DNA of 64,000 nt from Flavobacteriales bacterium (GTDB lineage Bacteria; Bacteroidota; Bacteroidia; Flavobacteriales_F; PHOS-HE28). The stretch covers positions 434,001 to 498,000 of the forward strand of contig JADJQW010000004.1 of assembly GCA_016712535.1 (NCBI GenBank), read 5' to 3'. The translations under genes were made by a program, and so were the position numbers. The notes under the pieces are model-generated. The model was not told the origin of the DNA, did not search any database, and saw nothing but the letters and a program-made list of their open reading frames with translations. Shown piece by piece: positions 7,671 to 16,545 of this stretch (position 1 is its first letter; each line of letters starts with the position of its first letter).

Positions 7671-9065
7671 ATGTCATTCGATGTGAACAAATCCGTGATC
7701 GACCGCATCCGCGAAGGGCTGGAGCATGGCCGTGCGCAATCGGTCGTCGATGACCTGAAGGAGATGCACCCGGCAGACATCGCCGAGGTGCTGGACCAGC
7801 TGCGGATCGAAGAGGCCACCGCCCTCTACGACGCGCTCGATGAAGAGCTCGCTGCCGAGGTGCTGCTCCAATTGCCCGAGGACAAGCGGGAGGCCATACT
7901 GGAGACCTTCACCGGGAAGGAGATCGCCGAAGAGGTGATCGATCAGCTCGACAGTGACGATGCCGCCGACGTGATCGCCGACCTGCCGCAGGACGTGCAG
8001 GATGAAGTGATGGCGAACATCGAGGACGCGGAGCAGCGCGAGGAGATCGCCGAATTGCTCACCTATGATGAGCACAGCGCGGGCGGCCTCATGGCCAAGG
8101 AGCTCGTGCGCGTGAGCGTCGATGGCAGCATGCGCGATTGCGTGAAGGCGCTGCGCGCGCATGCCGATGAGATCGACAACGTGTACGTGATCTACGTGGT
8201 GGACCAGCACGAGCGCCTCATGGGCACCATCCCATTGAAGCGCCTGCTCACCACTTCCTTGTTCCAAGCCGTGAAGGAGGTGTACGATCCCGACTTCATC
8301 AGCGTGAAGGCGGATGCGGAGGCCGAGGTGGCGGCCAGGCTGATGGAGAAGTACGATCTGGTGGTGCTGCCCGTGGTGGATGCGCGCGGACGCCTGCTCG
8401 GCAGGATCACCATCGATGACGTGGTGGATGTCATCCGCGAGGAGGAGACCGAGGATGTGCAGAAGATGGCGGGCATGGAAGCGCTTGAGGACTCCTACAT
8501 GAGCAGCAGCTGGTGGGAGATCATGAAAAAGCGCGTGGGCTGGCTCATCATCCTCTTCATCGGCGAGAGCTTCACGGCCACCGCCATGAGCTTCTTCGAG
8601 GACCAGATCGCCAGGGCCGTGGTGCTCGCGCTCTTCGTTCCGCTGATCATCTCCTCCGGCGGCAACACCGGATCGCAAGCCAGCACGCTCATAATCCGCG
8701 CGCTTGCGCTGGGCGATGTCACCATCCGTGAATGGTGGAGCGTGCTGAAGCGCGAGTTCACCGTGGGCCTCACCCTGGGCACCGTGCTGGGCATCATCGG
8801 CTTCCTGCGTGTGGCGGTATGGAGCCAGTTCGTGGATGTCTATGGTGAGCATTGGTTCGAGATCGGCCTCGCCGTCGGGCTCTCCTTGCTCGGCGTTGTG
8901 CTCTGGGGCAACCTCATCGGCTCGCTCTTCCCGCTCATCCTGAAGAGACTTGGCCGGGATCCCGCCGTTTCCTCTGCGCCCTTCGTGGCTACCGTGGTGG
9001 ATGTGACCGGCCTGCTCATCTATTTCGGCATCGCCTCCTTGCTGCTGGCCGGCATCATGCTCTGA
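7671..9065 (+). CDS. mgtE: magnesium transporter MgtE
   Basis: A 464-residue MgtE Mg2+ channel. The order is typical: an acidic superhelical N domain (about 15-145, with DQLDSDDAADVIADLPQ), two CBS domains (about 150-270) that sense cytoplasmic Mg2+ and gate the pore, a connecting helix (SWWEIMKKRVGWLIILF), then five membrane helices including the pore signature FVPLIISSGGNTGSQAS. The length is within the family norm. The dehydrogenase gene follows after three bases, so they probably share a transcript. An Mg2+-dependent leader element is not expected, because the -7 box is only 16 bases from the start. Confidence 0.96.
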   Translation: MSFDVNKSVIDRIREGLEHGRAQSVVDDLKEMHPADIAEVLDQLRIEEATALYDALDEELAAEVLLQLPEDKREAILETFTGKEIAEEVIDQLDSDDAADVIADLPQDVQDEVMANIEDAEQREEIAELLTYDEHSAGGLMAKELVRVSVDGSMRDCVKALRAHADEIDNVYVIYVVDQHERLMGTIPLKRLLTTSLFQAVKEVYDPDFISVKADAEAEVAARLMEKYDLVVLPVVDARGRLLGRITIDDVVDVIREEETEDVQKMAGMEALEDSYMSSSWWEIMKKRVGWLIILFIGESFTATAMSFFEDQIARAVVLALFVPLIISSGGNTGSQASTLIIRALALGDVTIREWWSVLKREFTVGLTLGTVLGIIGFLRVAVWSQFVDVYGEHWFEIGLAVGLSLLGVVLWGNLIGSLFPLILKRLGRDPAVSSAPFVATVVDVTGLLIYFGIASLLLAGIML

Positions 9066-9068
9066 TCC

Positions 9069-10016
9069 ATGCGCATCGCCCTCATCGATACCGTGCATCC
9101 ACGCTTGAGCGAGATCCTCACGCGCGCCGGGCATGAGGTGCTGGCATTGCAGCATGTCGATGAAGATGGCCTGCCGGATGCACTGAAGGGCGCGCAGGGC
9201 CTCGTGGTGCGAAGCCGCGCTCTGAAGGCCGGGCTCTTGCAGCAGGTCGATGGATTGCGCTTCATCGGCCGTGTCGGGAGCGGCGTGGAGAATATCGACG
9301 CGGAGTGGTGCCGCAAGAACCAGGTGAGGGTGCTGAACTCGCCCGAAGGGAACCGGGATGGCGTGGGCGAAGCTTGCGTGATGATGCTGCTCGCGCTCAT
9401 GAAGGCCTTGGTGCGCGCCAACGGACAGGTGCACCACGGCATCTGGCTGCGTGAGGAGAACCGCGGCACCGACCTGCGCGGCAAGACCGTTGGCATCATC
9501 GGCTACGGCAACATGGGCAGCGCCTTTGCTGACAAGCTGCGCGGCTTCGGGGTGAAGGTGCTGGCGCACGATAAGTACCGCGGCGGCTTCGAGCGGGCGG
9601 GCGTGACAGAATCCTCGCTGGAGCGATTGCTGCGCGAGAGCGATGTGATCAGCCTGCACCTGCCGCTCACCGAGGAGACTCGCCACTTCGCTGACCGTGA
9701 CTTCTTCCTCCGCCTAGGCCGGCCCGTGTGGTTCCTCAACACCTCGCGCGGCGCCGTGGTGCATACCGAAGCGCTCCTCGATGCCATCGACCATGGCCGG
9801 GTGATCGCCGCTGGGCTCGATGTGCTGGAATTCGAGCGGCCCGACCTCAGCGGACTTGACCCCGCAACCGATCCCGGCAGCCAGCGCCGCCTCTTCGGGC
9901 ACGAGCGCGTGCTGCTCACGCCGCACATCGCCGGCGTCACCCACGAAGGCAAGCTGAGGATGGCCGAGGTGCTCGCCGATAAGATCATCCACGCATTCCC
10001 CAATGGCCAGGGCTGA
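9069..10016 (+). CDS. D-isomer 2-hydroxyacid dehydrogenase (phosphoglycerate dehydrogenase-like)
   Basis: A 315-residue NAD-dependent D-2-hydroxyacid dehydrogenase. The Rossmann motif GIIGYGNMG is near residue 145, the substrate-binding Arg is in NTSRGAVV, the general acid His is in LLTPHIAGVTHE, and an intervening Glu lies in LEFERPDL. It lacks the C-terminal ACT regulatory domain of the longer SerA enzymes. 3-phosphoglycerate is a plausible substrate but glyoxylate or hydroxypyruvate are equally possible. It lies between mgtE and a glycerophosphodiesterase and overlaps the latter by 14 bp. Confidence 0.88.
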   Translation: MRIALIDTVHPRLSEILTRAGHEVLALQHVDEDGLPDALKGAQGLVVRSRALKAGLLQQVDGLRFIGRVGSGVENIDAEWCRKNQVRVLNSPEGNRDGVGEACVMMLLALMKALVRANGQVHHGIWLREENRGTDLRGKTVGIIGYGNMGSAFADKLRGFGVKVLAHDKYRGGFERAGVTESSLERLLRESDVISLHLPLTEETRHFADRDFFLRLGRPVWFLNTSRGAVVHTEALLDAIDHGRVIAAGLDVLEFERPDLSGLDPATDPGSQRRLFGHERVLLTPHIAGVTHEGKLRMAEVLADKIIHAFPNGQG

Positions 10017-10908
10017 ACTCCTGTTGCGCGCGCTCCTCCCGCTCGCGCTCACCGCTTGCATGAACCAGCACCGCACCGATCCACCTGAAGTGCACGGCCA
10101 CCGCGGCTGCCGCGGACTGCTCCCGGAGAACACCATCCCTGCGTTCCTGCACGCGGCCGAGCTGGGCGTCGATTGGATCGAGCTCGATGTGGTGGTCAGC
10201 GCCGACGGCCAGGTGATCGTGTCGCATGAGCCCTGGATGAGCCATGTGATCTGCACGGATGCCAACGGCGATGCCATTGAACAGGAGCGCGAGCGCGACC
10301 TGAATCTCTATCTGATGACCGCTGCCGAGATCCGTGCCTTCGATTGCGGGAGCCTCGAGCACCCCCGGTTCCCGGATCAGGAGCAGCGGCGCGCGCACAA
10401 GCCCGCTTTGAGCGAGGTGGTGGAAGCGATCGAAGAGACCGCGATGGCGGGTGGCGGGCAGCCGGGCTTCAACATCGAGGTCAAGAGCGAACCGGCTCTC
10501 TACGGCTCGTATCAGCCAAAGCCCGTGCAGCTAGCGGCCATCGTGCATGCTGCCATCGACTCGCTCGGCATCACGGACCGCTGCATCATCCAATCGTTCG
10601 ACCCGGCCGTGCTCATGGCCATGCACGCGATCGATCAGGACCTCGTGCTCGCCCTGCTCGTCGAGAACACCGATGGCCTCGAGATCAATATGCAGCGGCT
10701 GAATTTCACGCCGGCCATCTACAGCCCGAATTTCAGCATGGCTGATGATGCCCTGCGCACGGAGCTCCATGCCCGCGGCATCCAGCTCGTGGTCTGGACC
10801 GTGAACGAACCGGCCGACATCAAGCGGATGATCGCGCTGGGAGTGGATGGGATCATCAGCGATTACCCGGACAGGGTGCTGAAACTGATCGAGGAGCACG
10901 GCGAATGA
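10003..10908 (+). CDS. glycerophosphodiester phosphodiesterase, predicted lipoprotein
   Basis: A 301-residue GDPD-family TIM-barrel enzyme that hydrolyses glycerophosphodiesters to glycerol-3-phosphate and an alcohol. Key residues are visible: HGHRGCRGLLPENT (catalytic His-Arg and Glu), IELDVVVSADGQVIVSHEP (metal ligands and second His) and INIEVK-like FNIEVKSE. The N-terminus ends in a lipobox (LTACMN), so it is predicted to be anchored in the envelope. The start codon lies inside the end of the preceding dehydrogenase gene. Its substrate is probably derived from phospholipid head groups. Confidence 0.92.
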   Translation: MARAELLLRALLPLALTACMNQHRTDPPEVHGHRGCRGLLPENTIPAFLHAAELGVDWIELDVVVSADGQVIVSHEPWMSHVICTDANGDAIEQERERDLNLYLMTAAEIRAFDCGSLEHPRFPDQEQRRAHKPALSEVVEAIEETAMAGGGQPGFNIEVKSEPALYGSYQPKPVQLAAIVHAAIDSLGITDRCIIQSFDPAVLMAMHAIDQDLVLALLVENTDGLEINMQRLNFTPAIYSPNFSMADDALRTELHARGIQLVVWTVNEPADIKRMIALGVDGIISDYPDRVLKLIEEHGE

Positions 10909-10954
10909 CGCCAGAGGGCCATTGGCCTGAGGCTCGGAGAAGCCTGAATGATGT

Positions 10955-10969
10955 GATAGTAAAGCTATC
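10955..10969. promoter_or_regulatory. small inverted repeat upstream of the TetR gene
   Basis: GATAG and CTATC flank a 5-base spacer, about 35 bp upstream of the -35-like TTG of the regulator's promoter. It could be an operator for TetR autoregulation or just a chance repeat; the arms are only 5 bp. Confidence 0.25.
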
Positions 10970-11001
10970 GAGTTGAACATTTTAACACTCATGTCTGTTA
11001 C

Positions 11002-11027
11002 TTGGACTATCGGGCCTTCCATTTTTG
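11002..11027 (+). promoter_or_regulatory. promoter of the TetR-ABC-HlyD-TolC operon
   Basis: A TTG element at 11002-11004 is followed after about 15 bases by CATTTTTG at 11020-11027, close to the Bacteroidota -33/-7 pattern. The ATG of the regulator is 21 bases downstream. Confidence 0.5.
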
Positions 11028-11048
11028 CGGCCCAACCCCGAAGGGACC

Positions 11049-11735
11049 ATGGACCGATTGCTCCACATGGATGTGCAGGTGCGCGAACGCGTCTACACCA
11101 AGGACCCCAGCAGCACCGAGCTTGGGCATCGCATCATCGGCACCGGCATCCAGCTGATCGACGAGCTGGGCTTCGAGGCCTTCACCATGGCGAAGCTGGC
11201 CAAGTCCGTGGGCACGGCCGAGGCGAGCGTCTATCGCTACTTCGCCAACAAGCACCGGCTGCTGGTGTACTTGGTGGACTGGTATTGGGCCTGGCGCGAG
11301 ATCAAGCTGGCCTTCGACACGGCCAACATCACGGACAGGCGCGAACGGCTTGAACGCGGCATCCGCAGTGTGAGCAGCCCCATCACCGAGCGCGGCCAGC
11401 ACGAATACGTTGACATCCAGGCGCTCTACCGCATCGCAGTGAACGAAAGCGCCAAGGCCTGGTTCACCAAGGAAGTGGCAACGGGCGATAGCGACGGGCA
11501 CTTCGGTAGCTTCGTGCGCCTGAGCCATCGGTTGCGCGACCTGGTCCTGGATGCCAAACCGGGCCATCCGCATGCGCATGACCTGGCAGCGCTCGTGCTC
11601 GAAGGCAATGGCAGCCTGCGCTTCTTCCACGAGTACTTGCCCGCGCTATTCGGCAAGCAGCCCAAAGGCAAGGACAGCGTCGGCGAACTGCTCATCCACC
11701 TGGTCTTCGCGTCCATCGACTCCAAGAACGAATGA
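11049..11735 (+). CDS. TetR/AcrR family transcriptional regulator
   Basis: A 228-residue TetR-family regulator. The N-terminal helix-turn-helix is clear (about 22-68: GIQLIDELGFEAFTMAKLAKSVGTAE, then SVYRYFANKHRLL). The ligand-binding C-terminal domain is divergent. It begins the operon for the downstream export system, whose first gene it overlaps (ATGA), so it probably controls that system and itself. An in-frame TTG at 11025 lies inside the -7 box, so the ATG at 11049 is the likely start. Confidence 0.9.
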   Translation: MDRLLHMDVQVRERVYTKDPSSTELGHRIIGTGIQLIDELGFEAFTMAKLAKSVGTAEASVYRYFANKHRLLVYLVDWYWAWREIKLAFDTANITDRRERLERGIRSVSSPITERGQHEYVDIQALYRIAVNESAKAWFTKEVATGDSDGHFGSFVRLSHRLRDLVLDAKPGHPHAHDLAALVLEGNGSLRFFHEYLPALFGKQPKGKDSVGELLIHLVFASIDSKNE

Positions 11736-13399
11736 ACCCCATCACCCCTTGGCAGCGCCTCGCCCGCTTGTTGCGCCTGGATAAGCGCGAGATCGGGCAC
11801 ATCTATCTCTATGCCTTCGTGGGCGGGGCCATCGGACTGAGCCTGCCCTTGGGCATCCAGGCCATCATCAACCTGATCAGCGGCGGTCAGGTGGCCACCA
11901 GCTGGGGCGTGCTAATAGCTTTCGTCACCATCGGTGTTGGCTTCACTGGCGTTCTGCAGATCATGCAGATGGCCCTGGCCGAGAACATCCAGCAACGGCT
12001 CTTCGCGCGCAGCGCTTTGGAGTTCGCATACCGTTTGCCGCGCATCCGCTACGATGCCGCGCAAGGCCGTTACCTGCCTGAGCTGGTGAACCGCTTCTTC
12101 GATACCATGACCGTGCAGAAGAGCATGGCCAAGCTCCTGCTCGACATCCCTCTGGCCCTCCTGCAGATCATGCTCTCGCTGATCCTGCTAGCGCTCTACC
12201 ATCCCTTCTTCATCATATTCGGTCTGCTGCTCCTGCTGCTTCTCATCCTCATCTTCCGCTTCACGGGCCAGCGCGGCCTGTCCACCAGCCTGAAGGAGAG
12301 CGCCTACAAGTACAAGACCGCCTATTGGCTCGAAGAGCTTGGCCGCAGCCAGGACACGTTCAAGATGGTGGGGCGCACACGGCTTCCGATCGATCGCGCC
12401 GACGAGCTCGTGGGCAGCTACGTGCGCGAACGGAAAGCGCATTTCAGCGTGCTGGTCGGCCAGTACTCCGCCCTGGTGGCCTTCAAGGTCATCATCACCC
12501 TCGCGCTGCTCGCCCTTGGTGGCTTGCTAGTGATGAACGAGCAGATGAACCTGGGTCAATTCGTGGCGGCCGAGATCGTGATCCTGGTGCTGCTCAACGC
12601 GGTGGAGAAGATCATCCTCAGCCTTGACCGTGTGTACGACCTCGTGACCGCGCTGGAGAAGATCGGGTCAGTCACCGACATCGCGCTTGAGCGCAACGGC
12701 GGGCTGACGGTGCTGGACACGGATCCGCAGCGCGGGCTAGCCGTTATGACCAAGGACCTAGGCTTCCGGAGCGGCTGGAGCGGGCGCTATGTGCTGGAGA
12801 ACATCAGCATCAGCCTGGCGCCCGGCGAGAAGGTGTGCTTGAGCGGTTCCAATGGCTCGGGCAAGACCACCTTGCTGCGCATCCTTGGCGGCGGCATGGA
12901 GCCTACGGAAGGCAGTGTGATGCTCGACGGTCAGCCCATGTCCAGCCTCGAGCTGGAGCATGTAAGGTCGCTTATCGGCGACTGCCTCAGTGATGACGAT
13001 GTCTTCACCGGCACGGTCATGGAGAACATCACTGTTGGCCGCGATTGGATCACCGAGCCGGATGTGGTGGAGGCATGCCGTGTCACCGGCCTCATGGAAC
13101 AACTCGCTCTGCTGCCCAATGGCCTCCTCACCCAGCTCGATCCCGACGGTGCTCGGCTGCCGAAAAGCCTGGTGAAGCGTATCGTCCTTGCGCGGGCCAT
13201 CGCGGGCAAGCCGCGCATGATCCTGCTGGAGGACAGCCTGCAGGACTGGGAGCAGAAGGAGCGTGAGCAGCTCTTGGGCTGGATCAGCGCGCCAGAGCGC
13301 CCGTGGACCCTTCTGGCCGTGAGCAACGACACCTGGCTTCAGCAGCGCTGCCAGCGCTTGCTGGGCCTGCGCGATGGACGAATCATCGAGAACGCCTGA
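11732..13399 (+). CDS. ABC transporter fusion protein with degenerate ATPase domain
   Basis: A 555-residue half-transporter: about five or six membrane helices (roughly 20-310) of the HlyB/PrtD exporter type, then a nucleotide-binding domain (about 340-555). Walker A is intact (GSNGSGKTT, Lys near 378), but other motifs are not: the Q-loop Gln is Ser (GDCLSDDD), the LSGGQ signature reads LPKSL, Walker B ends LLEDS instead of LLDEP, and the H-loop His is Asn (VSND). It may bind ATP but hydrolyse it poorly, or use unusual residues. It belongs with the HlyD and TolC genes that follow, and starts in the stop codon of the TetR gene. Confidence 0.88.
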   Translation: MNPITPWQRLARLLRLDKREIGHIYLYAFVGGAIGLSLPLGIQAIINLISGGQVATSWGVLIAFVTIGVGFTGVLQIMQMALAENIQQRLFARSALEFAYRLPRIRYDAAQGRYLPELVNRFFDTMTVQKSMAKLLLDIPLALLQIMLSLILLALYHPFFIIFGLLLLLLLILIFRFTGQRGLSTSLKESAYKYKTAYWLEELGRSQDTFKMVGRTRLPIDRADELVGSYVRERKAHFSVLVGQYSALVAFKVIITLALLALGGLLVMNEQMNLGQFVAAEIVILVLLNAVEKIILSLDRVYDLVTALEKIGSVTDIALERNGGLTVLDTDPQRGLAVMTKDLGFRSGWSGRYVLENISISLAPGEKVCLSGSNGSGKTTLLRILGGGMEPTEGSVMLDGQPMSSLELEHVRSLIGDCLSDDDVFTGTVMENITVGRDWITEPDVVEACRVTGLMEQLALLPNGLLTQLDPDGARLPKSLVKRIVLARAIAGKPRMILLEDSLQDWEQKEREQLLGWISAPERPWTLLAVSNDTWLQQRCQRLLGLRDGRIIENA

Positions 13400-13403
13400 C
13401 GCC

Positions 13404-14774
13404 ATGCTCGACCTCAGCCCGCACAACGCCGTGCACACGCTCGACCGCAGCACCTTCGGCTGCTTCCGGGTCATCGGCATCGCCAGCGCCAACCGATTAT
13501 TCGCGCGCTGGCTCATCGCAGCCTGTGCCACCGTGCTCATCGGCCTCTTCCTTCCGTGGACGCAGAACATCCGGGCACGCGGCACCGTCACCAGCCTCAG
13601 CCCCGACCAGCGGCCGCAGACCATCCACGCGATCATTCCCGGCCGCTTGGAAGAATGGTTCGTTCAAGAGGGCCAGCTCGTGGAGAAGGGCGACACCATC
13701 CTGCGCCTCAGCGAGGTGAAGCCTGAGTACTTCGATCCGCTGCTGCTCGACCGCACGCAGGAGCAGATCACCGCCAAAGAGCTCACCGCCCGCAGCTACG
13801 ATGAGAAAGTGCGCTCGCTCGATGCGCAGATCGATGCGCTCACCGGCGGTCTTCGCATCAAGCTCGAGCAGGCCCAGAACAAGATCCAGCAGGCCCGGCT
13901 GGAATTGCAGAGCGACAGCATCCGCGTGCAGGCGGCCGAGACCGAGATGCGCGTGGCCGAGGAGCAGCTCACGCGCGGCGGCCAGCAATTCAAGGAGGGG
14001 CTGGTGAGCAAGGTGGAGCTCGAGCGGCGGCAGGTGCAGCAGCAGCGCGCCAACGCCACGCTCATCGATGCGCGCAACAAGCTCCTCGACGCGCGCAACG
14101 AGCTGCTCAACGCGCAGCTGGAGGTGAACGGCATCCGCAACGATTACCGCGACAAGCTCAGCAAGGCCGAGAGCGAGAAGTTCGCGAGCATGAGCCAGAT
14201 GTACACCACCGAAGCCGAGGTGAGCAAGATGCAGGTGGACCTCGCCAACTACACCGTGCGCGCGGGCAACTACTATGTCACCGCCCCGCAACGCGGCTAC
14301 ATCACCCGTGCGGTGGTAACCGGCTTGGGCGAGACCGTGAAAGAGGGTGATCCGCTGGTGAGCGTGATGCCCGCATCGTTCGACCTCGCCGTGGAGCTCT
14401 ACGTGCGTCCCATGGACATGCCGCTGATCACCAAAGGGCAGAAGGTGCGCTTCATGTTCGACGGCTGGCCAAGCATCGTCTTCAGCGGCTGGCCCAATTC
14501 GAGCTACGGCACCTTCGGCGGGCGCGTGGCGGCCATCGACAACTTCATCAGCCCCAATGGCAAGTACCGCATCCTGGTGGCCGCTGATCCGGAGGACGAT
14601 CCCTGGCCTAGCGCGCTGCGCGTGGGCGGAGGCGCAGTGGGCTTCGCGCTGATGAGCAATGTGCCCATCTGGTACGAGCTCTGGCGTCAGATCAACGGCT
14701 TCCCGCCCGACTTGTACGATGCCGCGCAGGTTATGAACGGCATGCGTGCGGCAGAGCAAACAGGCAAGGAATGA
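13404..14774 (+). CDS. HlyD family periplasmic adaptor of a type I-like export system
   Basis: A 456-residue membrane-fusion protein linking the inner-membrane ABC protein to an outer-membrane channel. There is one N-terminal membrane helix (about 30-50), a biotinyl-lipoyl half (GRLEEWFVQEGQLVEKGDTILRL), a coiled-coil hairpin of about 150 residues rich in Gln, Glu and Ala, the second lipoyl half (APQRGYITRAVVTGLGETVKEGDPL) and a beta-barrel domain. I prefer the ATG at 13404, four bases after the ABC stop; an in-frame ATG at 13374 would overlap. The stop overlaps the TolC gene by four bases (ATGA). Confidence 0.9.
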   Translation: MLDLSPHNAVHTLDRSTFGCFRVIGIASANRLFARWLIAACATVLIGLFLPWTQNIRARGTVTSLSPDQRPQTIHAIIPGRLEEWFVQEGQLVEKGDTILRLSEVKPEYFDPLLLDRTQEQITAKELTARSYDEKVRSLDAQIDALTGGLRIKLEQAQNKIQQARLELQSDSIRVQAAETEMRVAEEQLTRGGQQFKEGLVSKVELERRQVQQQRANATLIDARNKLLDARNELLNAQLEVNGIRNDYRDKLSKAESEKFASMSQMYTTEAEVSKMQVDLANYTVRAGNYYVTAPQRGYITRAVVTGLGETVKEGDPLVSVMPASFDLAVELYVRPMDMPLITKGQKVRFMFDGWPSIVFSGWPNSSYGTFGGRVAAIDNFISPNGKYRILVAADPEDDPWPSALRVGGGAVGFALMSNVPIWYELWRQINGFPPDLYDAAQVMNGMRAAEQTGKE

Positions 14775-16216
14775 TGCGGTCGGTCAACAGTGAAGGCACG
14801 GGCATCTGGCGGTCGCTCCACGCGGCGATCGCGATGCTCGCGAGCGCGCTCGCCATGGCGCAGGTGCCGGCCGCCCTTACGCGCGAGGCCTTCGTCCGCT
14901 TGGTGCTCGAGCATCATCCGATGGCGCGCCAAGCCGCTTTGCGCAACGAGATGGGCGATGCGGCGGTGCGGAGCGCGCGCGGCGGATTCGACCCGGTGGC
15001 CTCCGCGTCGTACGACGCCAAGGACTTCGATGAGAAGAACTACTACAGCTTGGTGCAGGCGGGGCTGAAGCTGCCCACCTGGTACGGCATCGACCTGCTC
15101 GCAGGCGTTGAGCAAGGCGATGGCGAATTCCTCAATCCGCAGCTCGCGACACCGAGCGATGGCCTGTTGAAGGCCGGGGTGAGAGCATCGCTCGGCCAAG
15201 GGCTCTTCATCGACGAGCGCCGGGCGGCCTTGCGGAAAGCGCAGGCGTATCAGCGGGCCACGGAAGGCGAGCGCCGCATGCTGCTGAACGCGCTGCTGCT
15301 GCAGGCCTTGAGCGACCACACCGATTGGGTGGCCGCGCACGCGGCACTGCGCGTGAGCGACGATGCCGTGTCACTCGCGCGGATACGCCTCGATGCCGTG
15401 CGTGGAAGCTGGCGCGGAGGGGACCGGCCGGCCATCGACACGCTCGAGGCCTACCTTCAATTCCAGGATAGGCTGATGCGCCAGCAACAGGCACAGTTGA
15501 ATGTGCGCAATGCCGCGTTGAGGCTGAGCAATCACCTGTGGGACGCCGCCCAACGTCCGTTGGAGCTGCAAGATGGGGTGAGGCCCGATGCGCTCGACCT
15601 CATCTCGCCTGCCGCATTCCTGCTGCCTGACACGCTTCTCACCACTGCGGTGGATGGGCATCCGTTGCTGGTGCAATCGCTCGCAAGGATCGACCAGCTG
15701 GAAGTGGACCGCCGCCTGCGCAGCGAATACCTGAAGCCTTCGCTCGATGTGAAGTACCAATGGCTGGGGAACGCAGGAGTCGCTGGCACCGATGACGGTG
15801 CCCGCCTCTCGGGCAATGGCCGATTGGTTGGCGTGGGCTTCAGCATGCCGTTGCTGCTTCGACGGGAGCGCGGCGAATTGGCCATGGCACGCCTGCGCCT
15901 TTCCGATGCGGGCCTCGCCGTGGACCGTGATCGCCAGGTGATCCGCAACCGGATCCGCGAGCGCGCCAACGACATCGCAGTGCTGCGCCAGCAGGCGGAC
16001 CTTGGCGCGGGCATGGTGCTGAACAACGAGCGCCTGCTCAATGGCGAGAACCAGCGCTTCGCCGCCGGCGAGAGCTCGCTCTTCCTTGTGAACGCCCGCG
16101 AAGTGCCGCTCATCGATGCGCGCATCCGCCAAGTGGAGCTTGAAGCGCGTTTGCGGAAAGCCTTCTTCGCGCTCGATCACGAGGCGGGCACGCTCTGGAA
16201 CGCTTGGACGCGCTAG
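14771..16216 (+). CDS. TolC family outer-membrane efflux protein
   Basis: A 481-residue outer-membrane channel with a signal peptide (cleavage after SALAMAQ, about residue 33) and two long coiled-coil repeats typical of the outer-membrane efflux family (about 50-270 and 290-475; ARLRLSDAGLAVDRDRQVIRN is one coil segment). It completes the ABC-HlyD-TolC export conduit encoded by the two preceding genes, and translation is coupled through ATGA. The cargo is unknown: no toxin, protease or peptide precursor with a recognisable export signal is encoded nearby. Confidence 0.88.
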   Translation: MMRSVNSEGTGIWRSLHAAIAMLASALAMAQVPAALTREAFVRLVLEHHPMARQAALRNEMGDAAVRSARGGFDPVASASYDAKDFDEKNYYSLVQAGLKLPTWYGIDLLAGVEQGDGEFLNPQLATPSDGLLKAGVRASLGQGLFIDERRAALRKAQAYQRATEGERRMLLNALLLQALSDHTDWVAAHAALRVSDDAVSLARIRLDAVRGSWRGGDRPAIDTLEAYLQFQDRLMRQQQAQLNVRNAALRLSNHLWDAAQRPLELQDGVRPDALDLISPAAFLLPDTLLTTAVDGHPLLVQSLARIDQLEVDRRLRSEYLKPSLDVKYQWLGNAGVAGTDDGARLSGNGRLVGVGFSMPLLLRRERGELAMARLRLSDAGLAVDRDRQVIRNRIRERANDIAVLRQQADLGAGMVLNNERLLNGENQRFAAGESSLFLVNAREVPLIDARIRQVELEARLRKAFFALDHEAGTLWNAWTR

Positions 16217-16226
16217 AACCATCGCC

Positions 16227-16541
16227 ATGATACACCTCACCATCCAGACCCGCACCGTCGAATCCGCCGAACGGCTGGCCATGCACCTCATTGAGCGGCA
16301 GCTGATCCAGTTCGCGACGCTCGACACCGACCATGAGGAGCTCCTGCTCGTCAACGGCGAATTGCGGCGAGACAAGCAGCTGCTGCTGCAGGGCATGACC
16401 AAGGCGCTGCTCTACCGCGAGGTGGAAGCGGCCTCTTACGAATTGCTTGGCGACGATATCGTGCGCATCCATGCCACGCCCATAACGCACATGGATCCTG
16501 TGGCGCAGCGCACCTTATTGGAGCAGGTCGCAAAGGTTTGA
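16227..16541 (+). CDS. small CutA1-like protein
   Basis: A 104-residue soluble protein whose length and alternating strand-helix pattern (MIHLTIQT, AMHLIERQLIQFATL, LLLQGMTKALLYREVE, IRIHATPI-like VRIHATPITHMD) recall the CutA1/PII-like ferredoxin fold. The hallmark CutA residues are not convincingly present, so this is a fold-level guess. It sits ten bases after the TolC gene and four before a TPR gene, and probably belongs to the same transcript, perhaps as a small regulatory trimer. Confidence 0.5.
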   Translation: MIHLTIQTRTVESAERLAMHLIERQLIQFATLDTDHEELLLVNGELRRDKQLLLQGMTKALLYREVEAASYELLGDDIVRIHATPITHMDPVAQRTLLEQVAKV

Positions 16542-16545
16542 AGCC

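Noticed and set aside
7674..9686. A 670-codon open frame antisense to mgtE and the dehydrogenase
   Set aside because: Composition is typical of a shadow frame (His-, Gln- and Ala-rich), and it crosses two well-supported genes.
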